Assembly (NCBI GenBank): GCA_963833465.1
Contig: CAWHXW010000003.1
Coordinates: 682,001 to 746,000 of the forward strand
Reading direction: 5' to 3'
Source of the DNA: Fen-1298 sp963833465
GTDB lineage: Bacteria; Bacteroidota; Ignavibacteria; UBA10030
DNA: 64,000 bases
Shown here: piece after piece, positions 18,376 to 28,444 of the stretch
How positions within the stretch are numbered: the stretch's first letter is position 1
Layout of the letters: every line of letters begins with the position of its first letter
Program-made: the position numbers and the translations under genes
Notes under the pieces: generated by a model
What the model was told of the DNA's origin: nothing
The model's input: only the letters and a program-made list of their open reading frames with translations
Database searches by the model: none

Positions 18376-20316
18376 ATGAAAATCAAATCGCTCGCTGTCT
18401 TGGTATTCTTCATCGAATTATTCTTGATGAATACAAATGTATTTGCACAAGATCCGAATTTTTATATTTACCTCTGCTTTGGACAGTCGAATATGGAGGG
18501 CTTTCCGGGAATTCAGGAGCAGGATAAGTCGAACGTCGACGACCGCTTCCGGGTTCTTGCAACTGTTGACGATCCGAAACTGGGTCGGGAAAAAGGGCAT
18601 TGGTATACTGCCGTTCCTCCGCTGTGCCGCCCTAATACGGGGCTTTGCCCTGCCGATTATTTCGGGAGAACGATGGCTGCAAACCTTCCGAAGAACATCA
18701 AAATAGGAGTTGTGAATGTATCGGTCGCCGGGTGCAAGATCGAATTATTCGAAAAAGATAGTTTTCAAACTTACGCTACGACGGCTCAACCGTGGATGGT
18801 CAATATTATTAAAACCTACAATGGCAATCCATATGCATATCTCGTAGATATGGCAAAACTGGCGCAGAAGGAGGGAGTGATAAAAGGTATTCTGCTGCAC
18901 CAGGGAGAATCGAATCCGAATGACAGTGCATGGACGAAAAAAGTTAAAGGTATCTATGACAATCTGATCAAAGATCTAAATCTAATACCTGCATCAGTAC
19001 CGCTGCTTGCAGGAGAACTGGTAAATGCCGATCAAAATGGTGCATGCGCAGCGATGAATAAAATCATTGCAACGCTTCCGGACCTCGTTCCCAACTCATA
19101 CATCATTTCTTCGAACGGCTGTGCAGCAAGGTTTGATCATCTACATTTCACTGCTGCCGGGTACAGAAAACTTGGGACGAGATACGGAATAAAAATGCTT
19201 TCGCTCTTAGGATACAAGGTTGCAGAACCTGACATCCCGCAAAACGACGAAAGTGCCAATACAAAAAAAATCATTATGCCGGGTATACAGGCACCGCCTG
19301 CCGATCCAGGACAAAAAAACTTTGGGGGACCGCCTCCAGGATCCGGTGGACAAGGACAGGCAATGCGGCAGCCGCGGCCTGGACTAAAAATCCAGACAGT
19401 TCCTCTGGACTCTATTTCCTTGAGCGATCCATATATCTATCCCGATGAAAAATCTCACACGTATTATCTGACGGGAACCGGTGGCCGTCTATATAAAAGT
19501 AAAGATCTAAAGATGTGGACAGGACCCTACCCGATCATCGACCTCACGGGATCTTGGATGGAGGGGCATTGGGTAGCGGCAGTTGAGATCCACCATATCG
19601 GGAATAAATATTATTATGCCGGAACCTGGAGCGATCACAGCCACCTGATCGAATACGTTCCCCGCCGATACAATGTGCCGCGTAACCAGACACAGCTTTT
19701 AGTCGCCGATTCGCCCGACGGGCCTTATAAACCGCTCGTAGGCGACCATGAGTTCTGTCTCGGTCCTGAAGACTGGGATATAATTGACGGTACACTCTAT
19801 CAGGAGAATGACACTACATATTTGGTATTCGTTCATGAGTGGACACAACTCATCGACGGAACTATTGCATACATGCCTCTTTCGAAAGATCTTACTCATC
19901 GAACCGCTGAGCCAACCACGATCTTCCGTGCTAGTGAGGCAGCGTGGTCCAAAGAGATGAACAGTATCGGTGAAGCCACGTTTGGGTTGAAGATGCCGGG
20001 ATGGGTTACCGACGGTCCGGAAATGTTCCGCACGAAGACCGGCAGACTGGGCATGTTATGGGCAAGTTGGGGTGAGCATCGGTATGCACAGGGTGTAGTT
20101 TATTCCACCTCTGGAAGCATCAGAGGACCATGGGTTCAGGAACAGGAAGCTTTCAAAGGAGACAATTCCGGTCATGGGATGTTGTTTACTACTTTCGAAG
20201 GCAAGCGGTTATTCATTGTTCACCATGCAGAAGAAAAAGGTCCTCGGAAACCACAACTCTATGAGATAGATGATTCGGGTGATAAATTAATACTTGGATC
20301 AAGATATAATCCGTAA
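18376..20316 (+). CDS. CE6-like acetylesterase fused to GH43
   Basis: A 646-residue secreted bifunctional enzyme. Signal peptide 1-24 (ends VFAQ). Residues 28-280 form an SGNH/sialate O-acetylesterase-type domain (DUF303, CE6-like): FGQSNMEG with nucleophile S38, LLHQGESN (174-180) and the D254-x-x-H257 dyad in DHLHFTAAGY. A Pro/Gly linker (about 285-335) joins a GH43 propeller: D351 in LSDPYIY, then DIIDGTLY and the acid VTDGPEMF. Removal of acetyl groups and cleavage of arabinose or xylose links on one chain would suit acetylated arabinoxylan. ATG 18376 follows GAGAAGG and opens the signal peptide; 18346 does not. A scrap of its GH43 part lies at 17220-17392. Confidence 0.9.
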   Translation: MKIKSLAVLVFFIELFLMNTNVFAQDPNFYIYLCFGQSNMEGFPGIQEQDKSNVDDRFRVLATVDDPKLGREKGHWYTAVPPLCRPNTGLCPADYFGRTMAANLPKNIKIGVVNVSVAGCKIELFEKDSFQTYATTAQPWMVNIIKTYNGNPYAYLVDMAKLAQKEGVIKGILLHQGESNPNDSAWTKKVKGIYDNLIKDLNLIPASVPLLAGELVNADQNGACAAMNKIIATLPDLVPNSYIISSNGCAARFDHLHFTAAGYRKLGTRYGIKMLSLLGYKVAEPDIPQNDESANTKKIIMPGIQAPPADPGQKNFGGPPPGSGGQGQAMRQPRPGLKIQTVPLDSISLSDPYIYPDEKSHTYYLTGTGGRLYKSKDLKMWTGPYPIIDLTGSWMEGHWVAAVEIHHIGNKYYYAGTWSDHSHLIEYVPRRYNVPRNQTQLLVADSPDGPYKPLVGDHEFCLGPEDWDIIDGTLYQENDTTYLVFVHEWTQLIDGTIAYMPLSKDLTHRTAEPTTIFRASEAAWSKEMNSIGEATFGLKMPGWVTDGPEMFRTKTGRLGMLWASWGEHRYAQGVVYSTSGSIRGPWVQEQEAFKGDNSGHGMLFTTFEGKRLFIVHHAEEKGPRKPQLYEIDDSGDKLILGSRYNP

Positions 20317-20410
20317 TAATGCTGATGATTGTTTAATAGTTTAAACACAGATAATTTATTTGAACAGTTGAATTTATTATCGTTATACATAAAATTAGAA
20401 TAAAGGGATT

Positions 20411-22162
20411 ATGAAAAAATCATTTTGTTTTGTTGTTACATTATTTCTTTTAGCTGGCCCTACCATTTTTGGCCAGACCAAAGTTCCTGCAGATATCGTC
20501 ATAACCAAAGCTGATTTACTAAAGGCTGGAACATCCATTCCTGTTTCCTCTATCGGTGAGCCTGTGGGTTCGGTAAAACTTTATGAGCCACGTTGGATAG
20601 AAGCCACGGATGCCACTCCGGCTTATGGTGTTGTTGAAGGCTCAATATTTCCTGTTGATCCAAACGGCTGGCCCATTAATTTTAGGGTATTGTTGCCGGC
20701 CGGCTGGTCGCAGCACGCTATGCAAATCGGTGGTGGCGGTATGAACGGAATCATCACCGTACGAGAAGGCAGGAATCCGATGCTAAACAAGGGGTTTGTT
20801 TTATACGGAAGCGACGCGGGACATCAAGCTGGAAGTATGGGATTCCCCGGTGGACCACAAAACAAACCGTTGGCTTCAGGTCCAACGCCGGGAGATGAAT
20901 GGGCTTTAAATGATGAAGCTATCCGGAATTTGGGCTACATGCAAATGAAGAAGACCCATGATGCCGCAATGGTGATTATAGAACGCATCTATGGAAAACT
21001 GCCTCAATACAATTATTATGTAGGAAGCTCTCAGGGCGGACGAGAGGGACTTACGGTGGCTCAGCGTTACCCTAAGGATTATAATGGAATTATTTCCAAT
21101 GTTCCGATCGTAAACTTTTCAAGCTTAATGCTGGCACCTGAGCTGATCAGGATTCGGGAAAAACTTTTAAAAAACTGGGTGACACCTGCCAAAATTAATG
21201 CCATCAGAGCTGAATTCCTCCGGCAATGTGATACACTTGACGGACTCGCTGATGGCATTATTAGCAACTACATGGCAGCACGGGCTATTTTTAATGTTAA
21301 CGATAAAGTTAGTCCGACTGATCCTTGGGCTGCACTCCGCGCGCCGAACAATATTGATCCCGATCCCAACGACAAATCGGAATCAGCAAAACTGACCAAC
21401 GAACAAATCAAAACAATGGAATTTGTCTACAGTCCTTATAAATTTTCTACACCTCTAGCTAATGGTGTAAGGGCTTTTGGAATGTGGCTGCCCACGACAG
21501 AACCTGATGGCTTCGGAATGATTTCTGGTCAAAGATATAAAGGACAGGAAGGGGCTGATGAAAACGCTAAGGTACATAATTCATTGGGAACTCTTGGTGT
21601 CACCGGCTTCCTCATGCAGAATATAAAAGCCAATCCACTCGACTACGTCGAAGGAGGTCAATGGAATAAACGCAGAGAGCAAATATCAGAATGGCTCGAT
21701 TCTGATAATCCTGATCTTTCAGACTTTTATAAAAGCGGTGGAAAGATCATCATTACCATTGGTGCAATGGATAATATAGCCTCGCCGGGGGCTCAGCTTG
21801 ATTATTACCAATCGCTTCTTGACAGAATGGGACGGGAAACAATTGATAAATTTGCACGCTTGTATGTGGTTCCACAGGCTGGTCATGGTTTGTCAGGAAA
21901 AAGTTATAAAATGAACGGCAAAGGAAAATCGGCGGAAGTCAAAAATATTCCTGCCCCTAATGGAAATGATAATATGGACTTGATCATAGCTTGGGTGGAA
22001 AATAACCAGGCTCCAGTTAAAACACTGGTTATCAATCCGCAGGGCAAAATAGGAATAAAACAGGAAGGCGCAGGCTATTTGTTATGTTCATATCCAAATT
22101 ATTCCAAATATGTGAGCGGCCCAGTGGACCAGGTATCTTCCTATGTGAGTGAGGCACCATGA
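20411..22162 (+). CDS. Tannase/feruloyl esterase family protein
   Basis: A 583-residue secreted esterase; signal peptide 1-21 (ends FGQ). Core blocks are GFVLYGSDAGHQ (128-138), nucleophile S207 in GSSQGGREGL, the lid calcium-type loop CDTLDGLADGIISN, catalytic Asp in ITIGAMDNIASP and His in VPQAGHG. In studied tannase-family enzymes the Ser and His are each next to a Cys that form a disulfide (the CS-D-HC motif). Here both positions are replaced (S206 and Gly after His), so the bond is absent. It could de-esterify feruloylated or galloylated plant material. Gap to the fusion enzyme is 94 bases, likely the same regulon. Confidence 0.88.
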   Translation: MKKSFCFVVTLFLLAGPTIFGQTKVPADIVITKADLLKAGTSIPVSSIGEPVGSVKLYEPRWIEATDATPAYGVVEGSIFPVDPNGWPINFRVLLPAGWSQHAMQIGGGGMNGIITVREGRNPMLNKGFVLYGSDAGHQAGSMGFPGGPQNKPLASGPTPGDEWALNDEAIRNLGYMQMKKTHDAAMVIIERIYGKLPQYNYYVGSSQGGREGLTVAQRYPKDYNGIISNVPIVNFSSLMLAPELIRIREKLLKNWVTPAKINAIRAEFLRQCDTLDGLADGIISNYMAARAIFNVNDKVSPTDPWAALRAPNNIDPDPNDKSESAKLTNEQIKTMEFVYSPYKFSTPLANGVRAFGMWLPTTEPDGFGMISGQRYKGQEGADENAKVHNSLGTLGVTGFLMQNIKANPLDYVEGGQWNKRREQISEWLDSDNPDLSDFYKSGGKIIITIGAMDNIASPGAQLDYYQSLLDRMGRETIDKFARLYVVPQAGHGLSGKSYKMNGKGKSAEVKNIPAPNGNDNMDLIIAWVENNQAPVKTLVINPQGKIGIKQEGAGYLLCSYPNYSKYVSGPVDQVSSYVSEAP

Positions 22163-22587
22163 GATCACATACAATAGTCAATCTGCCGGAAGTATAAATA
22201 TTCTTTTAGTAGATTCTACCCCAGACTAATGGCTATCCAAATTTTCGATATTGTGTGTGTGCCGGAACATAACAACAAGTTTAATGCGGGTAACTCTATA
22301 GTGTTCATTCTTTATCTAATCACTATTACTTCAATTATGCCATCCAACAATGCGTAAACTGAAATATTGTTGCTACTAAAATAGCATCAACAATACCAAA
22401 TGTTCGCTTGCTGCAGTGGTGAAGAGATCGACATTATCATTTTTTTTGCTCGCTTAACTGGTTTCATTCTTATCCTTTCATCATAGATACAACAAATATT
22501 TATGATTATTTCAGAAGTCTCATGTATATTGTTTATACCAAATTTATCGATGAAGAATAAATTTTTTAAAAAGTGGAAACCATACTT
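22163..22587. other. Gene-free gap before the carboxylesterase
   Basis: An AT-rich 425-base stretch with no credible gene on either strand. It probably carries the promoter of the carboxylesterase gene. No clear hairpin or operator was seen. Confidence 0.6.
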
Positions 22588-24144
22588 ATGAAGAAGATAC
22601 TTTTTTTTGTTGCCATGGTTGTGATGTTTTCCACTGAACTTGCATTCGCCCAGCAACCTGCACCTGTGAAAGTTGATGACGGATTGTTACAAGGAACAAC
22701 TGAAGATGGGTTGACGGTTTACAGAGGAATCCCGTTCGCCACGCCGCCTGTTGGTGACCTCCGGTGGCGCGCTCCTCAACCCGCTGTGAAATGGGAAGGT
22801 GTACGGCAAGCAGCCAAGTTTGCCCCTGGTCCAATTCAGGGCTGGGGTTCTCAGTCGGGAAAGAGCGAGGATTGCCTATACTTGAACGTCTGGACGCCGG
22901 CGAAATCCGCGAGCGACCATATTCCTGTATTTGTTTGGATCTACGGCGGTGGATTTAACGGAGGATCCACCTCCGAACCGATCTACAGCGGAGAGAATCT
23001 TGCAAAGAAAGGAGTAGTGCTTGTCAGTATCGCCTACCGCGTTGGCCAACTCGGATTTTTAGCACATCCGGAGTTGAGTGCCGAAAGCCCAAATCACGTT
23101 TCCGGGAATTATGGTCTTTTGGATATGATCGCGGGTCTCCAATGGATACAGAAAAATATCGCTGCATTTGGCGGTGATCCAAATAAGATGACAATCTTCG
23201 GCGAATCGGCCGGAGGAATTGCAGTGAGTATGCTTTGCGCATCGCCGCTGGCTAAAGGACTGTTTCATGGCGCCATTTCGGAAAGCGGCGGATCATTCGG
23301 ACCTTCACGGCACTTTACTTATCCGGGCGAGAACATGAAACACCTTACCGATGCGGAACGTGCTGGACAAGCATACGTCGACAGTGCAAAGGTTTCGTCC
23401 ATCGCGGAAATGCGGAAGTTAAACGCCGATAAACTTCCGGCAATCCGAGGGCTTGCTTGGCCGATCATCGATGGATATGTTATTCCCGACGATCAATATG
23501 TGCTCTATGAAGCAGGTAAATTCAACGATACGCCAATACTCGTGGGTTACAACTCCGATGAAGGCGCAAGCTTTTCGCCGCCCAAAACCCCTGCGGAGTA
23601 TATCACCGGTGTAAAAGCGCGTTATGGCAAGTTTGCAGACGACCTGCTCAAAGCTTATCCAGTCGGTACGAATTCGGTTCCGAAAACCGCGCGAGATCTG
23701 GCACGAGATGCAGCATTCGGCTGGCACACGTGGAGTTGGGCACGGCTTCAGTCGAAGATAGGAAAATCAAAAGCCTTCCTTTATTATTTTGATCACCACC
23801 CGGACTTTCCTGCAAGCTCACAGAAGGCTGGTTACGGTTCACCGCACGGTCAGGATGTAGCATATGTTTTCCAACATCTTAATCCATCGAGTCCGGAAGC
23901 AACGAATACTGATCAGGCAATTTCAGAAGCCATAGCAACTTATTGGACAAACTTTGCAAAGTATGGTGATCCCAACGGCAATGGTGTACCTGCGTGGCCT
24001 GCCTTCAGTGATGCCAATCCAGTGGTAATGTATTTCGGTCAGACCCCGCACACAGGACCCGTCCCTAGCGCTGAGGCACTGAAAGTACTGGATGGTTACT
24101 TCAAGTGGCGTCGTTCGCCGGAAGGAGATGCATGGGCGAAATAA
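22588..24144 (+). CDS. Secreted type B carboxylesterase
   Basis: A 518-residue alpha/beta hydrolase of the carboxylesterase/pNB esterase family. Signal peptide 1-21 (ends AFAQ). Typical blocks are GLTVYRGIPFATPPVGDLRWRAP, SEDCLYLNVWTP, oxyanion loop YGGGFNGG (119-126) and nucleophile S207 in FGESAGG. The acid Glu is in GYNSDEGASFSP and the His in GSPHGQDVAYVF. ATG 22588 is chosen since it starts the signal peptide; a GTG at 22573 is in frame but adds only a polar leader. It hydrolyses short esters, probably acyl groups on plant glycans given the neighbours. The following TAXI gene overlaps or abuts its 3' end. Confidence 0.92.
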   Translation: MKKILFFVAMVVMFSTELAFAQQPAPVKVDDGLLQGTTEDGLTVYRGIPFATPPVGDLRWRAPQPAVKWEGVRQAAKFAPGPIQGWGSQSGKSEDCLYLNVWTPAKSASDHIPVFVWIYGGGFNGGSTSEPIYSGENLAKKGVVLVSIAYRVGQLGFLAHPELSAESPNHVSGNYGLLDMIAGLQWIQKNIAAFGGDPNKMTIFGESAGGIAVSMLCASPLAKGLFHGAISESGGSFGPSRHFTYPGENMKHLTDAERAGQAYVDSAKVSSIAEMRKLNADKLPAIRGLAWPIIDGYVIPDDQYVLYEAGKFNDTPILVGYNSDEGASFSPPKTPAEYITGVKARYGKFADDLLKAYPVGTNSVPKTARDLARDAAFGWHTWSWARLQSKIGKSKAFLYYFDHHPDFPASSQKAGYGSPHGQDVAYVFQHLNPSSPEATNTDQAISEAIATYWTNFAKYGDPNGNGVPAWPAFSDANPVVMYFGQTPHTGPVPSAEALKVLDGYFKWRRSPEGDAWAK

Positions 24145-24193
24145 TTATTACAAAAATGAAGATATCACCATCAGAACTATCTGTCAAACACAG

Positions 24194-25234
24194 ATGTGTA
24201 ATATTTTTTTAGCAATAATTTTGACGGTAAATTTGGTCAGGGCACAGCAAACCATCGATGTGGATAAAACAGGCTGGGATGTCAAGAGGCAAGTCATGGC
24301 TGCGGCGTGCGAATGCAGATATCCATGGGGCGAACTTGGAGATTTCATAGAAGCGTTCATGAAACCCTTAGGCTATTCTGTACTTCTTTGTCGCAATTGT
24401 AATCGGACATACGGCCCGCGTCTTGTTGCAGAACATGATTTCCCACCCCCGCTCGATGATACAAATCTTCACGATGGAGTAACTACCCGAGTGAATGCAC
24501 GAATCGATTTCGGCGTAACCTCATCAGCTAAGTTGACCTCGGCATACAACAGCGCTCTTGCCGTTAAAGGGCCGTTCCGTAATCTCCGTCTCATTGCCAA
24601 GATCGAAGATCCGTTCTATTACCTGGTTGCGGTGAAGAAAGAATCAGGAATTAAAGATATTGCAAGTATCAAGCAACAACATCTTCCTGTCAGAATTAGG
24701 GATGCAGACGGAAATATGCTGACCATCCTGAAATATTACGGCATCACTGTCGATGATGTTAAAGCTTGGGGCAGAAAAACGGGAATTTCATTAGAAGAAG
24801 CAATAAAAGGTGATTTCGATATTGTAGCAGGATTTCTGGCAAGCCCGGCATTGAACCCCGAATCTTCCTACTGGACCACTTTGAGTCAGAAATTTGATCT
24901 ATATTTTATAGAGTTGCCTGACGACTTACTGAAACTCATTGCCATGCAAAATGTGGATGCCGAATTTGTTGAAGTACATCATAGTTTGCTCAAGGGAGTT
25001 GACCGACGGATAAAAACTCTGGGCAGATCAGGCGAAGCTGTCTTTGTCCGGGATGACACTCCTGAACAAGCTGCTTTTGATCTTACGAAAGCTATCGATA
25101 AAAATCACGGGGCGCTCAAATGGTTCATCAGGGTTTACACATACGATCCAAATACTGTCTGGCAAAATTTTGGTGAACCTTTACATTATGGTGCTGAAAA
25201 ATATTACCGGGAAGTCGGTTATATGAGGAATTGA
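24194..25234 (+). CDS. TAXI-family TRAP-type solute-binding protein (orphan)
   Basis: About 346 residues matching the TAXI (TRAP-associated extracytoplasmic immunogenic) receptor group: a two-lobed periplasmic protein with the RIDFGVTSSAKL block, the IEDPFYYLVAVKKESGIKDI hinge region and ADGNMLTILKYYGI. The start is uncertain. ATG 24194 gives a short signal peptide (MCNIFLAIILTVNLVRAQ). The frame is open back to 24092, and ATG 24156 would give MKISPSELSVKH.. joined to the same leader if the seven-T run at 24204-24210 had one more T. No TRAP membrane subunit is nearby, which is unusual. Several Cys near the N-terminus (ACECRYP, LCRNCNR) are atypical. Ligand unknown; a sugar acid or aromatic acid would fit the island. 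Confidence 0.75.
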   Translation: MCNIFLAIILTVNLVRAQQTIDVDKTGWDVKRQVMAAACECRYPWGELGDFIEAFMKPLGYSVLLCRNCNRTYGPRLVAEHDFPPPLDDTNLHDGVTTRVNARIDFGVTSSAKLTSAYNSALAVKGPFRNLRLIAKIEDPFYYLVAVKKESGIKDIASIKQQHLPVRIRDADGNMLTILKYYGITVDDVKAWGRKTGISLEEAIKGDFDIVAGFLASPALNPESSYWTTLSQKFDLYFIELPDDLLKLIAMQNVDAEFVEVHHSLLKGVDRRIKTLGRSGEAVFVRDDTPEQAAFDLTKAIDKNHGALKWFIRVYTYDPNTVWQNFGEPLHYGAEKYYREVGYMRN

Positions 25235-25494
25235 AAATGAAAATCAGAAGTATTCGGTGAGAATATGATTCATCAGATTATTTCAGATAGACAAGAATAG
25301 GTTATAGCAATTTGTACCGCATCATGAGTCATGAATTTATCATCAGGTTTATCTGAAAAATGTCTGTTATCGTACCATAGAGAAAAAACATTAATTGAAA
25401 ATGAATTCTGGCATTCGGAACATTTAATCCATTGGACACCAGTCTTATAGATTTCTTTTATGACATTCATAATAAAGTAAGGAGTCATTCCAAA

Positions 25495-28371
25495 ATGAAT
25501 TTTAAACAATTTCCAATCTCTTGTTTGATCATCGCATCACTCTTTACACCGTTGATCAGCCAATCCATCGATAGCAAAAAAACCAGGAAAATTCAATCAT
25601 TTGATTCGGACTGGCGGTTTTATGCCGGAGAAATCAAAGGTGCAGAAAATCCGGATTATAACGATTCTTCATGGCTCAAAGTGGATGTACCTCACGACTG
25701 GAGTATTGAAGGACTTGCTCACTCTGAAACTAAAGTTGAGGATGCAGCGGAGTTGCCTGTCGTCAGAGGAGAGTGGAAATTCAACAAAGGGGATGATACA
25801 CTTTGGAAGAGTCCTGGTTTTAAAGACAGTACGTGGCAAACCGTAAAACTTCCCGCGCCGTGGGAGGAACATTCGAACTACACAGAGGACAACGTGTATG
25901 GCTGGTTCCGCCGCGAACTGACCATTCCTGAAGATTTACAGGGAAAAGACATCGTTATCAATATGGGTAAAATTGATGATGCCGACGAAACATTTTTCAA
26001 TGGTGTGAAAATAGGCGGCTTGGGCCACTTCCCGCCAAACTATGTGTCTGCCTGGGACATCTCCCGGCATTATAAAGTGCCCCACGAAATTATCCATTAC
26101 GGTAGCAAAAACATCGTCGCGGTTCGCGTGTTCGACGGCGTAGGTCAAGGCGGCATCTATGATGACGGATTAAGAGTGACGGAGGGAATGTTTGAATCGA
26201 CTTCCCCGGGTGGAAGCGGTGGGGGATATATTAACGCAGGCACAGGTTGGTACAGGAAGGAATTCAAACTGCCTAAAAGCACTCAAGGAAAGCGTGTATT
26301 CATTGAGTTCGACGGCGTGTATATGAACAGCGATGTCTGGCTTAATGGTGTGCATCTTGGCAATAGGCCGTACGGGTATTCCAGCTTTCAGTATGAATTG
26401 ACTCAGAATATAAAATTTGGCAACGATAAAAATGTTCTGGCTGTCCGGGTTGATGTGCAGCAACCATGTTCGCGCTGGTATTCAGGCGCAGGCATTTATC
26501 GGCATGTGCGGTTGACCGTAACAGACCCGATTCACATAGCACAGTGGGGAACGTATGTTACAACGCCGCAGGTATCTAAGAAGGAAGCGGCGGTTCGCGT
26601 TGAAACAATGATCCAAAATCAATCCACTTCGGCTCAACAGGTAATACTTGAGATTGTTCTTATGGATGATGCTGGAACCAAAGTGACCAATGACAGTGCT
26701 ATGTTAACAGTGAAGGCGGATAGTATAGGCGTCTTCGAACAACTGCTCAAAGTACCAAAACCAAAATTATGGTCACTGGAAAAACCGCAACTGTACCGCG
26801 TTGAATCTAAAGTACGAACAAACGAGCGAACAATGGATGCCAGCGTCACATCTTTCGGTATCCGCACATTTGAATTTACTGTTGATAAAGGATTTTTCTT
26901 AAACGGCAAACATGTAGCTATCAAAGGTGTGTGCGAGCATCATGATCAGGGCTGCTTAGGAGCCGCAGTGCACAGGCGGGCAATTGAGCGTCAATTGGAA
27001 ATCTTAAAAAGCATGGGATGCAACGCTATACGCATGAGCCACAATCCACCTGATCCTGCACTGCTTGATTTGTGTGACCACATGGGGTTTTTAGTTATGG
27101 ACGAATCGTTCGATGAATGGAAACAATCAAAAACTATGTACGGTTACGGTCGGTTTTTTGATGAGTGGAGCGAAAGGGATCTGACGGACATGATTCATCG
27201 CGATAGGAACCATCCCAGCATTATTCTATGGAGCATCGGTAACGAAATTCCCGAACAGGAAAGTGCTAAGGCCTACGAAATGTCGAAGCGGCTTGTGGAA
27301 ATCTGCCACAAGGAAGATCCGACGCGGTCTGTCACTTCGGCATGCAATTTAGCGGAATCAGCAGATAAAAACGGTTTTTCAAAACCGCTCGATGTGTTTG
27401 GCGTCAATTATCAATTGCCCATCTACCGAACATTGCAGGGGAAGGCGAAGTTGATCGCGTCTGAAACCGCATCGGCAGTCAGCACGCGCGGAGAATACAA
27501 CCTGGTGCTGGATAATGGTATTCTGAAAATTGAAAATCAGCTCAACAACCAATGCACTTCGTACGACATAATCGCTCCCAATTGGGGCAATACGGCAGAA
27601 TCGACCCTCAGGGCAGTTAAAGATGCTCCCTGGGTTGCGGGTCAATTCGTTTGGACAGGATTTGATTATATCGGCGAACCTTCACCTTTCCCATGGCCTT
27701 CAGTCAGTTCTTATTTCGGTATTGTCGATTTGTGCGGTTTTCCTAAAGATCGATATTACCTTTACCAGAGCCAGTGGACGGACAAACCTATGGTTCACAT
27801 TCTTCCACACTGGAACTGGCAAGGTTACGAAGGCAAAGACATTCCGGTGTGGTGTTATAGCAATTGTGAGTCGGTGGAATTATTTTTGAATGGAAAATCA
27901 CTTGGCGAAAAGAAATTCAGCGATACAAAAGATTTACATATTGTATGGAAGGTTCCGTATGCTGCCGGAACGTTAAAAGCAATTGCCAAAAACAACCGGA
28001 AGACAGTATGCACGGACGAAGTCCAAACAACAGGCGCTCCGGCAAGAATAGTATTGACGCCTGACCGGATCAAAATCAATGCAGATGGAGACGACCTTTC
28101 GAATATTAAAATTGAGATTGTGGACAGAGACGGATATGTCTGCCCCAATGCTGACAACTTAATTAAATTTAAAATTGAAGGAGAGGGCATCATCGCCGGC
28201 GTGGGGAATGGTAACCCCATCAGCCATGAATATTTCAAAGCTAACGAGCGAAAGGCATTCCACGGTCTGTGTCTTGCCGTGGTTCAATCGAAACGCGAAC
28301 GAGGTACAATTCGTTTTTCAGCTGAATCCGAAGGTCTTCAGGCGGCTGAGGTTTTAATCGAGGTACAATAG
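25495..28371 (+). CDS. GH2 beta-galactosidase-like enzyme with nested jelly-roll
   Basis: A 958-residue secreted family 2 glycoside hydrolase. ATG 25495 follows AAGGAG and opens the signal peptide (MNFKQFPISCLIIASLFT..). The sugar-binding domain begins at about residue 33 (FDSDWRFYAGEIKGAENPDYNDSSW) and is interrupted at about 85-245 by a second jelly-roll (WKSPGFKDSTWQTVKLPAPWEE, YGWFRRELTIPEDLQG) before continuing with TGWYRKEFKLP. Acid/base E584 is in SIGNEIPE and nucleophile E660 in LIASETAS. The C-terminus has the Ig-like DUF4982-type region (VWCYSNCESVELFLNGKSLG) and a further beta domain. Substrate may be a galactoside, arabinoside or glucuronide. A GH31 gene follows in the same direction. 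Confidence 0.9.
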   Translation: MNFKQFPISCLIIASLFTPLISQSIDSKKTRKIQSFDSDWRFYAGEIKGAENPDYNDSSWLKVDVPHDWSIEGLAHSETKVEDAAELPVVRGEWKFNKGDDTLWKSPGFKDSTWQTVKLPAPWEEHSNYTEDNVYGWFRRELTIPEDLQGKDIVINMGKIDDADETFFNGVKIGGLGHFPPNYVSAWDISRHYKVPHEIIHYGSKNIVAVRVFDGVGQGGIYDDGLRVTEGMFESTSPGGSGGGYINAGTGWYRKEFKLPKSTQGKRVFIEFDGVYMNSDVWLNGVHLGNRPYGYSSFQYELTQNIKFGNDKNVLAVRVDVQQPCSRWYSGAGIYRHVRLTVTDPIHIAQWGTYVTTPQVSKKEAAVRVETMIQNQSTSAQQVILEIVLMDDAGTKVTNDSAMLTVKADSIGVFEQLLKVPKPKLWSLEKPQLYRVESKVRTNERTMDASVTSFGIRTFEFTVDKGFFLNGKHVAIKGVCEHHDQGCLGAAVHRRAIERQLEILKSMGCNAIRMSHNPPDPALLDLCDHMGFLVMDESFDEWKQSKTMYGYGRFFDEWSERDLTDMIHRDRNHPSIILWSIGNEIPEQESAKAYEMSKRLVEICHKEDPTRSVTSACNLAESADKNGFSKPLDVFGVNYQLPIYRTLQGKAKLIASETASAVSTRGEYNLVLDNGILKIENQLNNQCTSYDIIAPNWGNTAESTLRAVKDAPWVAGQFVWTGFDYIGEPSPFPWPSVSSYFGIVDLCGFPKDRYYLYQSQWTDKPMVHILPHWNWQGYEGKDIPVWCYSNCESVELFLNGKSLGEKKFSDTKDLHIVWKVPYAAGTLKAIAKNNRKTVCTDEVQTTGAPARIVLTPDRIKINADGDDLSNIKIEIVDRDGYVCPNADNLIKFKIEGEGIIAGVGNGNPISHEYFKANERKAFHGLCLAVVQSKRERGTIRFSAESEGLQAAEVLIEVQ

Positions 28372-28444
28372 GAAATTCGTGGAGATTTTTTAGAAGGATA
28401 CCGAAGAAGAATTTAACAGAAATCAAATAAACTGGAGATAATTA

